DNA of 64,000 nt from Xanthobacter sp. YC-JY1 (GCF_021730305.1 NZ_CP032674.1:2651001-2715000), one strand, 5' to 3'. Positions 43,209 through 54,616 are shown, numbered from the stretch's first letter. Notes: generated by a model not told the origin, from the letters alone. Translations and numbers: made by a program.

Positions 43209-46200
43209 TTACGCCATTCCTTTCCGGGCGGAAAGGTCGGCCAGCTTCTTCAGCACGGTGAGCGTGCCCTTCAGGCGATGCTCGGCGTTCGGCCAGTCGC
43301 GCAGGAAGACGACCTTGAAGTCCGGCCGTACCTTGGCCTGCGAGCCCTCATTGGCGATCAGCTTCACGAGGCCCGAGGGGTCGGAGAACTCGTTGTTGCG
43401 GAAGGTGAGCACCACGCCCTTGGGGCCGGCATCCACCTTCTCCACATTGGCCTTGCGCGCGAGGGCCTTGATCTGTGTGAGCTTCAGGAGCTGGCCCACC
43501 TCTTCGGGCGTCGGGCCGAAGCGGTCCACCAGCTCGGCGCCGAAGGCGTCGATCTCGGCGTCGTCCTGGATGTCGGCGAGGCGGCGATAGAGGGCGAGGC
43601 GGACGTGCAGGTCGGCCACATAGTCCTCGGGGATCAGCACCGGCATGCCGATGGTGATGTTGGGCGACCACTTGTCGTCCACATAGTCGGTGATGCCGGC
43701 CTTGATGTGGGCGATCGCCTCCTGGAGCATCTCCTGGTACAGCTCGTAGCCCACTTCCTTGATGTGGCCAGACTGCTCGTCGCCCAGCAGGTTGCCTGCG
43801 CCGCGGATGTCGAGGTCGTGGCTCGCCAGCTGGAAGCCGGCGCCCAGAGTCTCCAGCGATTGCAGCACTTTCAGCCGGCGCTCCGCCTGCACCGTCACGG
43901 GCTTCGTGGCCGGCACGGTGAAGATGGCATAGGCGCGCGCCTTGGCCCGGCCCACGCGGCCGCGCAACTGGTAGAGCTGGGCGAGGCCGAACATGTCCGC
44001 CCGGTGCACGATCAGCGTGTTGGCGTTGGGCACGTCGAGGCCCGATTCCACGATGGTGGTGGAGAGCAGCACGTCGTACTGCCCATCGTAGAAGGCGGTC
44101 ATGATGTCTTCGAGCGCGCCGGCGGCGAGCTGGCCGTGGGCCACCGCCACCTTCACCTCGGGCACGGAAGCGGCGAGGAATTCGCGCACCTCGCCAAGGT
44201 CCTCGATGCGCGGCACCACATAGAAGCTCTGGCCGCCGCGATAGCGCTCGCGCAACAGCGCCTCGCGCACCACCAGCGGATCGAACGGCGTGATGAAGGT
44301 GCGCACCGCGAGGCGGTCCACCGGGGGCGTCGCGATGATGGAGAGTTCCCGCACGCCGGTCATGGCCAGTTGCAGGGTGCGCGGGATGGGGGTGGCGGTG
44401 AGGGTCAGCACATGCACCTCGGCACGCAGCTGCTTCAGCCGCTCCTTGTGGGAGACGCCGAAGTGCTGCTCCTCGTCCACGATGACGAGGCCGAGGTCCT
44501 TGAAGCTGATGGCCTTGCCCAGCAGCGCGTGGGTGCCGACGACGATGTCCACCGTGCCGTCGGAAATCCCCTTCTTCACGGCGGTCAGGTCCTTGCCCGT
44601 CACCATGCGCGAGGCCTGCGCCACGTTCACGGGCAGGCCGTGGAAGCGGTCGGAGAAGGTCTTGAAATGCTGGCGGGCGAGGAGCGTGGTGGGCACCACC
44701 ACCGCCACCTGCTTGCCGGAGAGCGCCACCGCGAAGGCGGCGCGCAGGGCCACCTCGGTCTTGCCGAAGCCCACGTCGCCGCAGATCAGGCGGTCCATGG
44801 GGTGGCCGGAGGCGAGGTCATCCAGCACCGAGTCGATGGCGGCTTCCTGGTCGTCCGTCTCCTCATAGGGGAAGCGGGCGCGGAACTCGTCATAGAGGCC
44901 CATGGCCGGCACCAGCTTGGGCGCCTCGCCGAGCTGGCGCTGGGCGGCGATCTTGATGAGTTCGGACGCCATCTCGCGGATGCGCTTCTTCATCCGCGCC
45001 TTGCGCTGCTGCCAGGCGCCGCCGCCCAGCTTGTCGAGCTGCGCTTCCGTATCCTCCGAGCCATAGCGGCTCAGGAGTTCGAGATTCTCCACCGGCAGGA
45101 ACAGCTTGTCGCCGCCCGCATAGTGCAGCTCCAGGCAGTCGTGGGGGGCACCCATGGCCTCCACGGTCTTCAGGCCAATAAAGCGGCCGATGCCGTGGTC
45201 CACATGCACCACGAGGTCGCCGGCTGTGAGCGCGGTCAGCTCCGTGAGCACGTCCTGCGGGCGGCGCGCCTTGCGCTTGGGGCGCACGAGGCGGTCGCCG
45301 AGGATGTCCTGCTCGCCGATGACGGCGAAATCCGGCGTCTCAAAGCCCGCTTCCACGCCGAACACGGCGAGCGCCGCCTGGTTCCTCGGCAAGGCCGCGA
45401 GGCTGTCGAAGCGGGAAATCGCAGCGCAGCCCTTCAGGCCATGGTCGGCGAGCACGGTGCCGAGCCGCTCGCGCGAGCCTTCCGACCAGCCGGCGAGGAT
45501 GACCTTCTTGGAATTCTGTAGGTCCCGGACATGGGCGATGGCGGCATCGAAGACGTTGGCGTCCTGGTCCGCGCGCTCGGCCGCGAAGGAGCGGCCCTGC
45601 ACGCCGCCGAGATCGATGGCCTTCCCTGCCCCGCTTTCCGGCACGGCGAAGGGCGACAGCCGTGCGAGGCGCATGCCGGCGAGGCACTTCGACCATTCCG
45701 GGCCCTGAAGATAGAGCCGGTCCGGCGGCAGCGGATTGTAGATCGGTCCGCCGTGCTGCTCCTGCGCCTGCCGGCGGGCGTCGTAATAATCGGCGATCTG
45801 GGCGATGCGCTCGCCGCCCGCTTCCTCGGCCAGCGGATCGAGCAGCAGGGTGCCGCCTTCGAGATAGTCGAACAGCGTGCCCATGCGCTCGTGGAAGAGC
45901 GGCAACCAATGCTCCATGCCCGCGTGGCGGCGGCCCTCGCTCACGGCCTCATAGAGCGTGTCGCCCTTCTGGGCGGCGCCGAACTGGGCGATGTAGGCCA
46001 TGCGGAAGCGGCGCATGGTGTCGGTGGTCAGCTGGAACTCGGCCATGGGCACCAGTTCCAGCGCGCGCAGCTGCGAGGTGGTGCGCTGGGTCTCGGGATC
46101 GAAGGCGCGGATGCTCTCCAGCGTGTCGCCGAAGAAATCGAGGCGGATGGGTGCATCGAGGCCGGGCGGGAACAGGTCGATGAGGCCGCCGCGCACGGCA

Positions 46201-46718
46201 TATTCGCCGGTGTCGCGCACGGTGGGGGTGCGCAGGAAGCCGTTCTGCTCGGCCCATTCGGTCACGCCATCCAGAGCAATGGCATTGCCCGGCGCCGCCA
46301 CCAGGGACTGCGACGCCACCAGCCCCTTGGCCGGCACGCGTTGCACCGTGGCGTTGACGGTGGTGATGAGCACGCTCGCCGCCCCGCCCTTGATGCGGGC
46401 GAGCTTCGCCAGCGCCGCCATGCGCCGCGCCACGATGGAGGCGTTCGGCGAGGCCCGGTCGTAGGGCAGGCAGTCCCACGAGGGGAAGGAGATGACCTCC
46501 AACTCGGGGGCGAAGAAGGCGAGGCCGCGTTCAAGCGCCGCCATGCGCTGGCCGTCGCGGCAGACCACCGTCAGGCTCGGCCAGGGGGCGTTCTTGCCCG
46601 CCGCGATGGAGCGCGCGAGGTCCGCGACCACCATGCCCTCCATGCCGTCGGCGACGCGCGAGAGGGTCAGCGGCCGGCCTTCGGCCAGCACGTCGGCGAT
46701 GGGCAGGGGACGCTTCAA
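43209..46718 (-). CDS. mfd: Transcription-repair coupling factor
   Basis: Mfd removes RNA polymerase stalled at DNA lesions and recruits UvrA. It has 1169 residues, a normal length. The N-terminal UvrB-like region, the RNA-polymerase-interacting domain (around DLVVHVDHGIGRFIGL, the CarD-like start) and the SF2 helicase core are all visible. The core has GDVGFGKTEVALRAAF (Walker A), DEEQHFGVSHKERLK (DEEQ box) and QLRGRVGRAKARAYA. The C-terminal TRCF domain is present. It lies 33 nt after sdhE on the same strand. The sdhE-mfd pairing is recalled as common in alphaproteobacteria. Confidence 0.96.
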   Translation of the reverse strand: MKRPLPIADVLAEGRPLTLSRVADGMEGMVVADLARSIAAGKNAPWPSLTVVCRDGQRMAALERGLAFFAPELEVISFPSWDCLPYDRASPNASIVARRMAALAKLARIKGGAASVLITTVNATVQRVPAKGLVASQSLVAAPGNAIALDGVTEWAEQNGFLRTPTVRDTGEYAVRGGLIDLFPPGLDAPIRLDFFGDTLESIRAFDPETQRTTSQLRALELVPMAEFQLTTDTMRRFRMAYIAQFGAAQKGDTLYEAVSEGRRHAGMEHWLPLFHERMGTLFDYLEGGTLLLDPLAEEAGGERIAQIADYYDARRQAQEQHGGPIYNPLPPDRLYLQGPEWSKCLAGMRLARLSPFAVPESGAGKAIDLGGVQGRSFAAERADQDANVFDAAIAHVRDLQNSKKVILAGWSEGSRERLGTVLADHGLKGCAAISRFDSLAALPRNQAALAVFGVEAGFETPDFAVIGEQDILGDRLVRPKRKARRPQDVLTELTALTAGDLVVHVDHGIGRFIGLKTVEAMGAPHDCLELHYAGGDKLFLPVENLELLSRYGSEDTEAQLDKLGGGAWQQRKARMKKRIREMASELIKIAAQRQLGEAPKLVPAMGLYDEFRARFPYEETDDQEAAIDSVLDDLASGHPMDRLICGDVGFGKTEVALRAAFAVALSGKQVAVVVPTTLLARQHFKTFSDRFHGLPVNVAQASRMVTGKDLTAVKKGISDGTVDIVVGTHALLGKAISFKDLGLVIVDEEQHFGVSHKERLKQLRAEVHVLTLTATPIPRTLQLAMTGVRELSIIATPPVDRLAVRTFITPFDPLVVREALLRERYRGGQSFYVVPRIEDLGEVREFLAASVPEVKVAVAHGQLAAGALEDIMTAFYDGQYDVLLSTTIVESGLDVPNANTLIVHRADMFGLAQLYQLRGRVGRAKARAYAIFTVPATKPVTVQAERRLKVLQSLETLGAGFQLASHDLDIRGAGNLLGDEQSGHIKEVGYELYQEMLQEAIAHIKAGITDYVDDKWSPNITIGMPVLIPEDYVADLHVRLALYRRLADIQDDAEIDAFGAELVDRFGPTPEEVGQLLKLTQIKALARKANVEKVDAGPKGVVLTFRNNEFSDPSGLVKLIANEGSQAKVRPDFKVVFLRDWPNAEHRLKGTLTVLKKLADLSARKGMA

Positions 46719-46751
46719 GACACGAACTCCGGAAGGACGCGGGCGGGGAGA

Positions 46752-47048
46752 TCAGCCCGGCAGGCCGCGGCCCGAGAAATGGAAGGCGCAGATCTTGCGG
46801 AACAGCTCGGTGTCGAATTCCGGCGGGATCGCTTCGGTGCCGCTGACCCAGGAGAAGACCTTCTGGTCCTCGGGCTCCAGCAACTCCTCGAAATCGGCGA
46901 GTTCCGCGTCCGAGAGCGCGGCGATCTCTGCATCGGCGAAGCCGCCGAGGATGAGGTCCATCTCGCGCATCCCGCGATGGCGCGCCCGGAACAGGATGCG
47001 GCGGCGCCGCTCGTCGAGGCCGTCGCTGGACCTGATGATGCCGGACAT
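46752..47048 (-). CDS. sdhE: FAD assembly factor SdhE (succinate dehydrogenase assembly factor 2)
   Basis: A 98-residue protein promoting covalent flavinylation of succinate dehydrogenase SdhA. The diagnostic RGxxE motif is Arg25-Gly-Met-Arg-Glu29 (RHRGMREMDLILGGF), followed by a helical bundle containing FEELLEPEDQKVFSWV. The ATG at 47048 follows GGAGG by 8 nt; the longer frame upstream runs through repeat DNA and is not coding. It heads the sdhE-mfd unit. Confidence 0.93.
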   Translation of the reverse strand: MSGIIRSSDGLDERRRRILFRARHRGMREMDLILGGFADAEIAALSDAELADFEELLEPEDQKVFSWVSGTEAIPPEFDTELFRKICAFHFSGRGLPG

Positions 47049-47436
47049 GAACGGACCTCCAAAGCAAGGCGACGGCCGGGCCCAGAGGCCCGTCCGACAC
47101 CGGCATATAGGGGCTTGCCCCCCGCTTTGGCCAGTGGGGATGGGGAATGGCAGCTGGTCGCGGCAGGATTTGCCGGCGCCGTCAGGCGCCCTCTCCCGCG
47201 ACGGGAGAGGGGCAGAACCGCCCACGGGGCGACAGCGGCCGAACTCCCTCTCCCCTTGCGGGAGAGGGCTGGGGTGAGGGGTGAAGGATGCCGGACGGGG
47301 CGGGATTGCCGGGCCACCGCCAGTGGGCCGACGGGAAAACTCTTCCTCACCGTCGCGCGCATTGGCGGCGATAGCCCCTTACCCGTCTCGCGGCTGCGCC
47401 GCGATCCACGCTCTCCCGCGGAGGGGAGAGGGGAAA
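47049..47436. repeat. Intergenic region with REP-like palindromes (tpiA to sdhE)
   Basis: A 388-nt gap between same-strand genes. Two palindrome copies are clear: CCCTCTCCCG-CGA-CGGGAGAGGG at 47189-47211, and CCCTCTCCCCTTGCGGGAGA followed by GGG at 47246-47268, the latter with the tail TGGGGTGAGGGG. A weaker copy (CTCTCCCGCGGAGGGGAGAG) occurs at about 47411-47430, just after the tpiA stop. The sdhE promoter must lie near its right-hand start region, but no clear -35/-10 pair was assigned. No convincing ORF is present. Confidence 0.75.
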
Positions 47437-48186
47437 TCAGCCCACCGCCCGGGCGATGGCGAGGAAATCCGCGGCCTTGAGGCTGGCGCCGCCCACCAGC
47501 GCGCCGTCCACGTTGGCGGTGGCGAGCAGGGTCGCGGCGTTGTCCGGCTTCACCGAGCCGCCATAGAGGATGCGGATGCCATTCGCCTCGGCACCGAAGC
47601 GCTCGCCGAGAATGTGGCGGATGGCGCCATGCACCTCCGCGACGTCAGCGGTGGTGGGGGTGCGGCCGGTACCGATGGCCCAGATAGGCTCGTACGCGAC
47701 AACGAGGTTCCCCGCCGTCGCGCCCTCCGGCACCGACTGGCGCACCTGCCGCGTCACCACGGCGGCCGCCTCTCCCGCATCGCGCTCCACCAGCGTCTCG
47801 CCCACGCAGACGACCGGCAGCAGGCCGGCCCGCCACGCCGCCTTCACCTTGGCCTTGACGATGGCATCGCCCTCCTGGTGGTCGATGCGCCGCTCGGAAT
47901 GACCGAGAATCACCGCCACCGCGCCGGCGTCGCGCAGCATCTCGGCGGAGATGTCGCCGGTATGGGCGCCGCTCTCGGCCGGGTGGCAGTCCTGCCCGCC
48001 GATCATCAGCTGGGTGCCCGCGACGTCGGCGGCGAAGGCGCCGATGAGGGTAAAGGGCGGGCAGATCATGGTTTCCGCCGAAAGACCGGCCAGGCCGGCC
48101 GCCACGGTCCGCAACTCGGACTTGGCCGCCCGCAGGCCGTTCATCTTCCAGTTGCCTGCGATCAGGGGGCGGCGCTCGGCCGTCAT
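47437..48186 (-). CDS. tpiA: Triose-phosphate isomerase
   Basis: Interconverts dihydroxyacetone phosphate and glyceraldehyde-3-phosphate. It has 249 residues. The catalytic residues are visible: Lys14 in AGNWKMNG, His96 in ILGHSERR and Glu166 in [13 protein letters not shown], plus the phosphate-binding YGGSVKPDN loop. GGAGGAA lies about 8 nt before the ATG at 48186; the longer upstream frame is not family sequence. It is divergent from the ppiD gene. Confidence 0.95.
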   Translation of the reverse strand: MTAERRPLIAGNWKMNGLRAAKSELRTVAAGLAGLSAETMICPPFTLIGAFAADVAGTQLMIGGQDCHPAESGAHTGDISAEMLRDAGAVAVILGHSERRIDHQEGDAIVKAKVKAAWRAGLLPVVCVGETLVERDAGEAAAVVTRQVRQSVPEGATAGNLVVAYEPIWAIGTGRTPTTADVAEVHGAIRHILGERFGAEANGIRILYGGSVKPDNAATLLATANVDGALVGGASLKAADFLAIARAVG

Positions 48187-48359
48187 GGCGGTTCCTCCGG
48201 GTTTGCAACAGCAGCAAGGCTCTCGTAGGGCCCCACCTACCAGAGCCGCGCGCCCGCTGGAAAGGGGTGCGACCATGCGCCGTTGCGAGGCCCCCTGCCC
48301 CTCCCTATGATGCGCCGCTTCCGCGCCGGGGCCCCCGGCGCTCTTCGAACGAATGAACG

Positions 48360-50255
48360 ATGGTCCTTCAGACACTCCGCAAGGGCGCCTCCGGCTGGAT
48401 CGCCAAGATTTTCCTCGTCGTGCTCACCCTCAGCTTCGTGGTCTGGGGCATCGCCGACGTGTTCCGTGGCATGGGCGCCTCAGCTGTCGCGAGCGTCGGC
48501 GGCACCGAGATTTCGGCGCAGGTCTTCCGCCAGCAGTATCTCGACCAGCTCCAGCGCATCAGCCGGCAGGCCGGCCGCGCCATCACGCCCGAGCAGGCGC
48601 GCGCCTTCGGGCTGGACCGGCAGGTGCTGAACCAGATGATCGCCGACGCGACGCTGGATGCGGAGGCCGCCCGCCTCTCCCTCGCGATCTCAGATGCGCA
48701 GATCGCGCGCGAGATCGCGGACAACCCCAATTTCCGCGCTCCCGGCGCCAAGGCGTTCGACCCCGGATATTTCCAGCAGATCCTGCGCGCCAACGGCCTG
48801 ACGGAGCAGCGCTTCGTCGCCAGCGAGAAGCAGCGGCAGGTGCGTGACCAGCTCCTGCAGTCGCTCGGCGCCGGCGTCTCCGTGCCGCAGGTGCTGCTCG
48901 AGGCGGTGAACCGCTTCGAGGGCGAGACCCGCACCGCCTCCTATATCCGGGTGACCCCGGCCGCCGCCGGCACCCTGCCCGCGCCGACCGAGGACGCGCT
49001 GCGCGCCTATTTCGATGCGCACAAGCTGGCCTTCCGCGCCCCCGAATACCGCAAGATCAGCGTGCTCGCGCTGACACCTGCCGCCCTCTCCGCCGGAATC
49101 ACCGTGACCGACGAGGACGCCAAGGCCGAGTACGACCGCACCATCGCCCGCTTCGGCAAGCCGGAGACCCGCGAGGTGCAGCAGATCGTCTTCACCAGCG
49201 CCGCCGATGCCGCGGCCGCGGAGGAGAAGATCAAGGCCGGCGCGACCTTCGCCGACATCGCCGCCGCGCGCGGCCTGACCGCCAAGGACACGGACCTCGG
49301 CCTCGTCGCCAAGTCCGCCATCCTCGATCCGAAGATCGCCGAGGCCGCCTTCTCGCTGGCCGACGGCGCAGTCAGCGGCCCGGTGGAAGGGCGCTTCGGC
49401 ACGGCGCTGGTGCATGTCACCAAGATCGTGCCCGGCGCCTTCCAGCCGTTCGATCTGGTGAAGCCGCAGATCGTCGCCGAGCTGCAGCTGGACAAGGCCA
49501 AGCGCATCATCCTCGACATGCACGACAAGGTGGAGGACGAGCGCGCCTCCGGCGCCACCCTCCAGGAAACCGCGCAGAAGCTGGGCCTCAAGCTCGCCAG
49601 CTTCGACGTGGACCGCTCGGGCCGCGATGCGGCCGGTGCCACCGTCGAGGTCCCCGGCGGGGCCGACGTGATCTCCGGCGCCTTCGCCGCCCAGCCGGGC
49701 GTCGAGACCGACACGGTGCAGCTGCCCCAGGGCGGCGGCTTCGTGTGGTACGAGACCGCCGCCATCACCCCCGCCCGCGACCGCACCTTCGAGGAGGCCA
49801 AGGCCGCCGTGACCGCCCGCTACACAGAAGCGGAGACCGAGAAGGCGGTGGAAGCCAAGGCCAAGGAGCTGATGGACAAGGCGAAGGCCGGCACGCCCCT
49901 CGCCCAGGTCTCCGCCGAGGCCGACATTCCGCTCCAGATCGCCGAGGGCCTGCACCGCGGCCGCGCCGAAGGCCCGTTCAGCGCCGAGAGCGTCACATCC
50001 GTGTTCGACGTGAAGGAAGGCGGCTTCGGCATCGCCCTCGGCACGCCCGAGCCGGACCGCATCATGTTCCAGGTGACCAAGGTGGAGATTCCCCAGCAGA
50101 TGCCGCCGGACACCAGCCGCGTCACGCAGGAGCTGTCGCGCCAGCTGGAGAACGACGTGCTGGTGCAATATCTCGCGGCCATCCAGAAGGAGCTGGGCGT
50201 GAAGATCAACGAGCGCCTGTTCGCCCAGGCGGTCGGCAGCAGCCCGGCAAACTGA
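48360..50255 (+). CDS. SurA/PpiD-type periplasmic peptidyl-prolyl isomerase/chaperone
   Basis: A 631-residue membrane-anchored periplasmic folding factor. One N-terminal membrane helix (about residues 13-33, [21 protein letters not shown]) anchors a SurA_N-like chaperone domain (about 35-160) and a parvulin-type PPIC domain (about 235-350) with [21 protein letters not shown] and [17 protein letters not shown] second PPIC-like or C-terminal chaperone segment completes the PpiD layout. It likely assists outer-membrane protein folding near the translocon. It is followed by trpE after 11 nt, which is unusual company but consistent with alphaproteobacterial order. Confidence 0.9.
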   Translation: MVLQTLRKGASGWIAKIFLVVLTLSFVVWGIADVFRGMGASAVASVGGTEISAQVFRQQYLDQLQRISRQAGRAITPEQARAFGLDRQVLNQMIADATLDAEAARLSLAISDAQIAREIADNPNFRAPGAKAFDPGYFQQILRANGLTEQRFVASEKQRQVRDQLLQSLGAGVSVPQVLLEAVNRFEGETRTASYIRVTPAAAGTLPAPTEDALRAYFDAHKLAFRAPEYRKISVLALTPAALSAGITVTDEDAKAEYDRTIARFGKPETREVQQIVFTSAADAAAAEEKIKAGATFADIAAARGLTAKDTDLGLVAKSAILDPKIAEAAFSLADGAVSGPVEGRFGTALVHVTKIVPGAFQPFDLVKPQIVAELQLDKAKRIILDMHDKVEDERASGATLQETAQKLGLKLASFDVDRSGRDAAGATVEVPGGADVISGAFAAQPGVETDTVQLPQGGGFVWYETAAITPARDRTFEEAKAAVTARYTEAETEKAVEAKAKELMDKAKAGTPLAQVSAEADIPLQIAEGLHRGRAEGPFSAESVTSVFDVKEGGFGIALGTPEPDRIMFQVTKVEIPQQMPPDTSRVTQELSRQLENDVLVQYLAAIQKELGVKINERLFAQAVGSSPAN

Positions 50256-50266
50256 AGGCCGGGCCC

Positions 50267-51778
50267 GTGAACGCTCCCACCGACTTCGACCTCTTCGCCT
50301 CGCGCTATCTGCGGGGCGAGGCACAGGTGGTCTCGACCACCCTCGTCGCCGATCTGGAAACGCCGGTCTCGGCCTTCCTGAAGCTGGCCGGCGACCAGCC
50401 CAACGCCTTCCTGCTCGAATCCGTCGAGGGTGGGCAGGCGCGCGGGCGCTATTCCATGATCGGGATGAAGCCCGATCTCATCTTCCGCGCCTCCGGCGAT
50501 GTCGCAGAGATCAACCGGACGCCGGACGCCGACAAGAGCGCCTTCGTGCGCTGCGCCGAGCCGCCGCTGACCGCGCTCCGCGCCCTTTTGGCCGAATCCG
50601 CCATCGAGCTGCCGGAGGGCGCCCCGCCCATGGCGGCCGGCGTTTTCGGCTATCTCGGCTACGACATGGTCCGGCAGATGGAAAAGCTCGGGCCGGCCAA
50701 GCCCGATCCCATCGGCGTGCCCGAGGCGCTGCTCATCCGCCCCACCGTGATGGTGGTGTTCGATGCGGTGAAGGACGAGCTGACCGCCGTCACCCCCGTG
50801 CGGGCGAAGGAGGGCGTCTCGCCCCGCGCCGCGTGGGAAGCGGCGATCATCCGGCTCGACCAGGTGGTGGCGGACCTCGACCGCGCCATCGCCCACCCCG
50901 CGCCCGAGCCGTTCCACGGCGAGGTCTCGCAGGTCTCCAACACCGGCGCGGAGGAATTCTGCGCCATGGTGGAGAAGGCGAAGGACTACATCCGCGCCGG
51001 CGACATCTTCCAGGTGGTGCTGTCCCAGCGCTTCGAGAGCCCGTTCACTTTGCCGCCCTTCGCCCTCTACCGGGCGTTGCGGCGGGTGAACCCGGCGCCG
51101 TTCCTGGTCTATCTCAACTTCGACGGCTTCTCGGTGGTGTGCTCCTCGCCGGAGATCCTGGTGCGGGTGCGGGACGGGAAGGTGACGATCCGCCCCATCG
51201 CCGGCACCCGCAAGCGCGGCGCCACCCATGCCGAGGACGAGGTGCTGGCGGCCGAACTGCTCGCCGATCCCAAGGAGCGCGCCGAGCATTTGATGCTGCT
51301 CGACCTCGGCCGCAACGACGCCGGCCGAGTCTCGCGCGTGGGCACGGTGAAGGTGACGGACAGCTTCTTCATCGAGCGCTACAGTCAGGTGATGCACATC
51401 GTCTCCAACGTGGAAGGCGCCATAGACCGGCGCTTCGACGCGGTTGACGCACTGGCCGCTGGCTTTCCCGCCGGCACGGTCTCCGGCGCGCCCAAGGTGC
51501 GGGCCATGGAGATCATCGACGAGCTGGAGAAGGACAAGCGCGGCATCTATGCCGGCGCCATCGGCTATTTCGGCGCCAATGGCGAGATGGACACCTGCAT
51601 CGTGCTGCGCACGGCGGTGGTGAAGGACGGGCGCATGTTCGTCCAGGCCGGCGCCGGCATCGTCTACGACTCGGTGCCCGAGAGCGAGCACCAGGAGTGC
51701 GTGAACAAGGCCAAGGCCCTGTTCCGCGCCGGCGAGGAAGCCGTCCGCTTCGCCGCCCGCGCCGGGAAGGGGCAGTGA
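50267..51778 (+). CDS. trpE: Anthranilate synthase component I
   Basis: Converts chorismate to anthranilate with ammonia supplied by TrpG. It has 503 residues. Both the N-terminal domain with the tryptophan-feedback site (LLESVEGG near residue 44) and the chorismate-binding core are present: IRPIAGTRKRG, ELLADPKERAEHLMLLDLGRND, FPAGTVSGAPKVRAMEII and YAGAIGYFG. The GTG start has GAAGG about 8 nt upstream. It is separated from trpG by 271 nt of mostly repeat DNA, so trpE and trpGDC may be two transcripts. No trp leader peptide was found before the gene. Confidence 0.96.
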   Translation: MNAPTDFDLFASRYLRGEAQVVSTTLVADLETPVSAFLKLAGDQPNAFLLESVEGGQARGRYSMIGMKPDLIFRASGDVAEINRTPDADKSAFVRCAEPPLTALRALLAESAIELPEGAPPMAAGVFGYLGYDMVRQMEKLGPAKPDPIGVPEALLIRPTVMVVFDAVKDELTAVTPVRAKEGVSPRAAWEAAIIRLDQVVADLDRAIAHPAPEPFHGEVSQVSNTGAEEFCAMVEKAKDYIRAGDIFQVVLSQRFESPFTLPPFALYRALRRVNPAPFLVYLNFDGFSVVCSSPEILVRVRDGKVTIRPIAGTRKRGATHAEDEVLAAELLADPKERAEHLMLLDLGRNDAGRVSRVGTVKVTDSFFIERYSQVMHIVSNVEGAIDRRFDAVDALAAGFPAGTVSGAPKVRAMEIIDELEKDKRGIYAGAIGYFGANGEMDTCIVLRTAVVKDGRMFVQAGAGIVYDSVPESEHQECVNKAKALFRAGEEAVRFAARAGKGQ

Positions 51779-51837
51779 GGGGATGGAGATGGGGATGACA
51801 CGTCGCGAGCGATGGTGAAGCGGGAGCAGCCCTGACT

Positions 51838-51949
51838 CCCTCTCCCCTTGCGGGAGAGGGCCGGGGTGAGGGGTTCGCGCCGCTTGCACGAGGGCCGGGA
51901 CGGCTGAGCCGCCCGCTCACCCCCGACCCCTCTCCCGCAAAGGGAGAGC
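51838..51949. repeat. Inverted pair of REP-like palindromes (trpE/trpG gap)
   Basis: A full-length copy at 51838-51860 with its tail CCGGGGTGAGGGG faces an inverse copy at 51927-51949, which is preceded by CGCTCACCCCCGA. The pair occupies most of the trpE-trpG gap and may form a large cruciform or stem-loop in the transcript. Confidence 0.8.
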
Positions 51950-52049
51950 GGAGCTATGCGAGTTACCTGCCCATCACCATTGACCGCCCGTCATCCATCG
52001 CCTTAACACCCGCCATTCCCGCTTAAGCGGCGCGGGGCCGGAGTTCCAG

Positions 52050-52667
52050 ATGTCCGCCACCCAGTCCCCGAAGGTCACGCTGATCGATAATTACGACAGC
52101 TTCACCTACAACCTCGTCCATTATCTCGGTGAGCTTGGCGCCACCGTCACCGTCCACCGCAACGACACCGTGAGCGTGGAGGACGTGCTGGCCGAGAAGC
52201 CGGACGCCATCGTGCTGTCCCCCGGCCCCTGCACCCCCAACGAGGCGGGCATCTGCCTCGATCTCATCGCCAAGGCGGGGGACACCGTGCCGATCTTCGG
52301 CGTGTGCCTCGGGCACCAGTCCATCGGGCAGGTGTTCGGCGGCGACGTGGTGCGCGCGCCCTCCCCCATGCACGGCAAGATGAGCGAGATCCTGCACGAG
52401 GGCAAAAGCGTCTTCCGCGGGCTCAACCATTCCTTCCAGGCGACGCGCTATCATTCGCTGATCGTCGAGCGGGACACCCTGCCCGATGACCTGGAAGTGA
52501 CGGCCCACACCGCCGACGGCCTCATCATGGGCCTTGCCCACAAGAGCCTGCCCATCCACGGCGTGCAGTTCCATCCCGAGAGCATCGCCTCGGAGAACGG
52601 GCACGCGCTGATCCGCAACTTCCTCGAGATCGCCGCCGCCTTCAACGCGCAGAAGGCCAAGGACTGA
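52050..52667 (+). CDS. trpG: Anthranilate synthase component II (glutamine amidotransferase)
   Basis: A 205-residue class I glutamine amidotransferase feeding ammonia to TrpE. The catalytic triad is Cys86 (FGVCLGHQS), His175 and Glu177 (GVQFHPES). The N-terminal [13 protein letters not shown] and [11 protein letters not shown] motifs are typical. GGAG lies 6 nt before the ATG. It heads a tight trpG-trpD-trpC cluster. As in other alphaproteobacteria TrpG might also serve 4-amino-4-deoxychorismate synthesis, which the sequence cannot show. Confidence 0.96.
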   Translation: MSATQSPKVTLIDNYDSFTYNLVHYLGELGATVTVHRNDTVSVEDVLAEKPDAIVLSPGPCTPNEAGICLDLIAKAGDTVPIFGVCLGHQSIGQVFGGDVVRAPSPMHGKMSEILHEGKSVFRGLNHSFQATRYHSLIVERDTLPDDLEVTAHTADGLIMGLAHKSLPIHGVQFHPESIASENGHALIRNFLEIAAAFNAQKAKD

Positions 52668-52689
52668 GGACGGGGGCCGAGGACACACC

Positions 52690-53720
<1,031 letters not shown>

Positions 53721-53724
<4 letters not shown>

Positions 53725-54512
53725 GCGACATTCTCACTAAGATCGAGGCCTACAAGCGCGAGGAAATCGCCGCCGCCAAGAAGGCCCGGCCGCTCAACGA
53801 GATCGAGGCCGCCGCCCGCTGCGCGCCCCGCGTGCGCCCTTTCGCCGGGGCCATCGAGCACAGCCTGTCGGAAGGCCGCACCGCGCTGATCGCCGAGATC
53901 AAGAAGGCCAGCCCCTCCAAGGGCCTGATCCGCGCGGACTTCGACCCGCCGTCGCTTGCCCGCGCCTACCAGCGCGGCGGCGCCACCTGCCTCTCGGTGC
54001 TCACGGACACGCCCTCCTTCCAGGGCGCGCCGGATTATCTGAAGGCCGCCCGCACGGCGGTGAGCCTGCCCGTGCTGCGCAAGGACTTCATGTACGACAC
54101 CTATCAGGTGGCGGAGGCCCGCGCCTGGGGGGCGGACTGCATCCTCATCATCATGGCCGGGGTGGACGACGCCCTCGCCCGCGACCTCGCAGACGCTGCC
54201 GCCGCCTACGGCATGGACGCCATCGTGGAAGTGCACGATGACGCCGAGCTGGATCGCGCCCTCGCGCTGCCCTGCCGGCTCATCGGCATCAACAACCGCA
54301 ATTTGCGCACCTTCGAGACCACGCTGGAGACCTCCGAGCGCCTCGCGCCCCGCGTGCCGAAGGACCGCATCGCCATCGGCGAGAGCGGTATCTTCACCCC
54401 GCAGGACGTGGCCCGGCTGGCGCAGGTCGGCATCGGCACCATCCTCGTGGGCGAGAGCCTGATGCGGCAGGAGGATGTCGCTTCCGCCACGTGCCAGCTC
54501 CTCGCCACATAG
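53721..54512 (+). CDS. trpC: Indole-3-glycerol phosphate synthase
   Basis: A TIM-barrel enzyme of 263 residues closing the indole ring of tryptophan. Conserved blocks are [20 protein letters not shown] (catalytic Lys near residue 56), [15 protein letters not shown], the [10 protein letters not shown] segment, [11 protein letters not shown] and [13 protein letters not shown]. It is translationally coupled to trpD (ATGA overlap). In this lineage trpC is separate from trpF, which is not in the window. Confidence 0.96.
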
Positions 54513-54521
54513 GCTTGCCGT

Positions 54522-54549
54522 ATACGTGAAGTTACGCCTTAATACGTGA
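54522..54549 (+). promoter_or_regulatory. Direct repeat upstream of the DUF2147 gene
   Basis: Two copies of ATACGTGA begin at 54522 and 54542, exactly 20 nt apart (two helical turns), in an A+T-richer stretch immediately after trpC and about 70 nt before the DUF2147 start codon. The spacing and identity suggest a regulator binding site or a bound -35/-10 region. The regulator is unknown. Confidence 0.4.
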
Positions 54550-54571
54550 GGCGGCCCGACAAGAGGCCGCA

Positions 54572-54596
54572 GCACCGGCTCCTGCATCGCCGGTGC
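54572..54596 (+). other. Hairpin in the 5' leader of the DUF2147 gene
   Basis: An 8-bp perfect stem (GCACCGGC / GCCGGTGC) with a 9-nt loop ends about 8 nt before the GGGAGGAA ribosome-binding site of the DUF2147 gene. It could terminate trpC transcripts or influence translation of the next gene. No T-tract follows. Confidence 0.4.
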
Positions 54597-54616
54597 CTCA
54601 CGGGAGGAAAAGCTTC

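Noticed and set aside
43158-45521. 787-codon plus-strand open frame opposite mfd
   Set aside because: Antisense shadow of the mfd coding frame, with His/Arg/Gly-rich translation and no ribosome site.
47189-47430. Short palindromes considered as a CRISPR array
   Set aside because: The copies are few, irregularly spaced, in both orientations, and similar copies occur elsewhere in the window; there are no spacers of uniform length and no cas genes.
50200-50270. Possible trp leader peptide before trpE
   Set aside because: Only 11 nt separate the ppiD-like stop from the trpE start, and no run of Trp codons is present.
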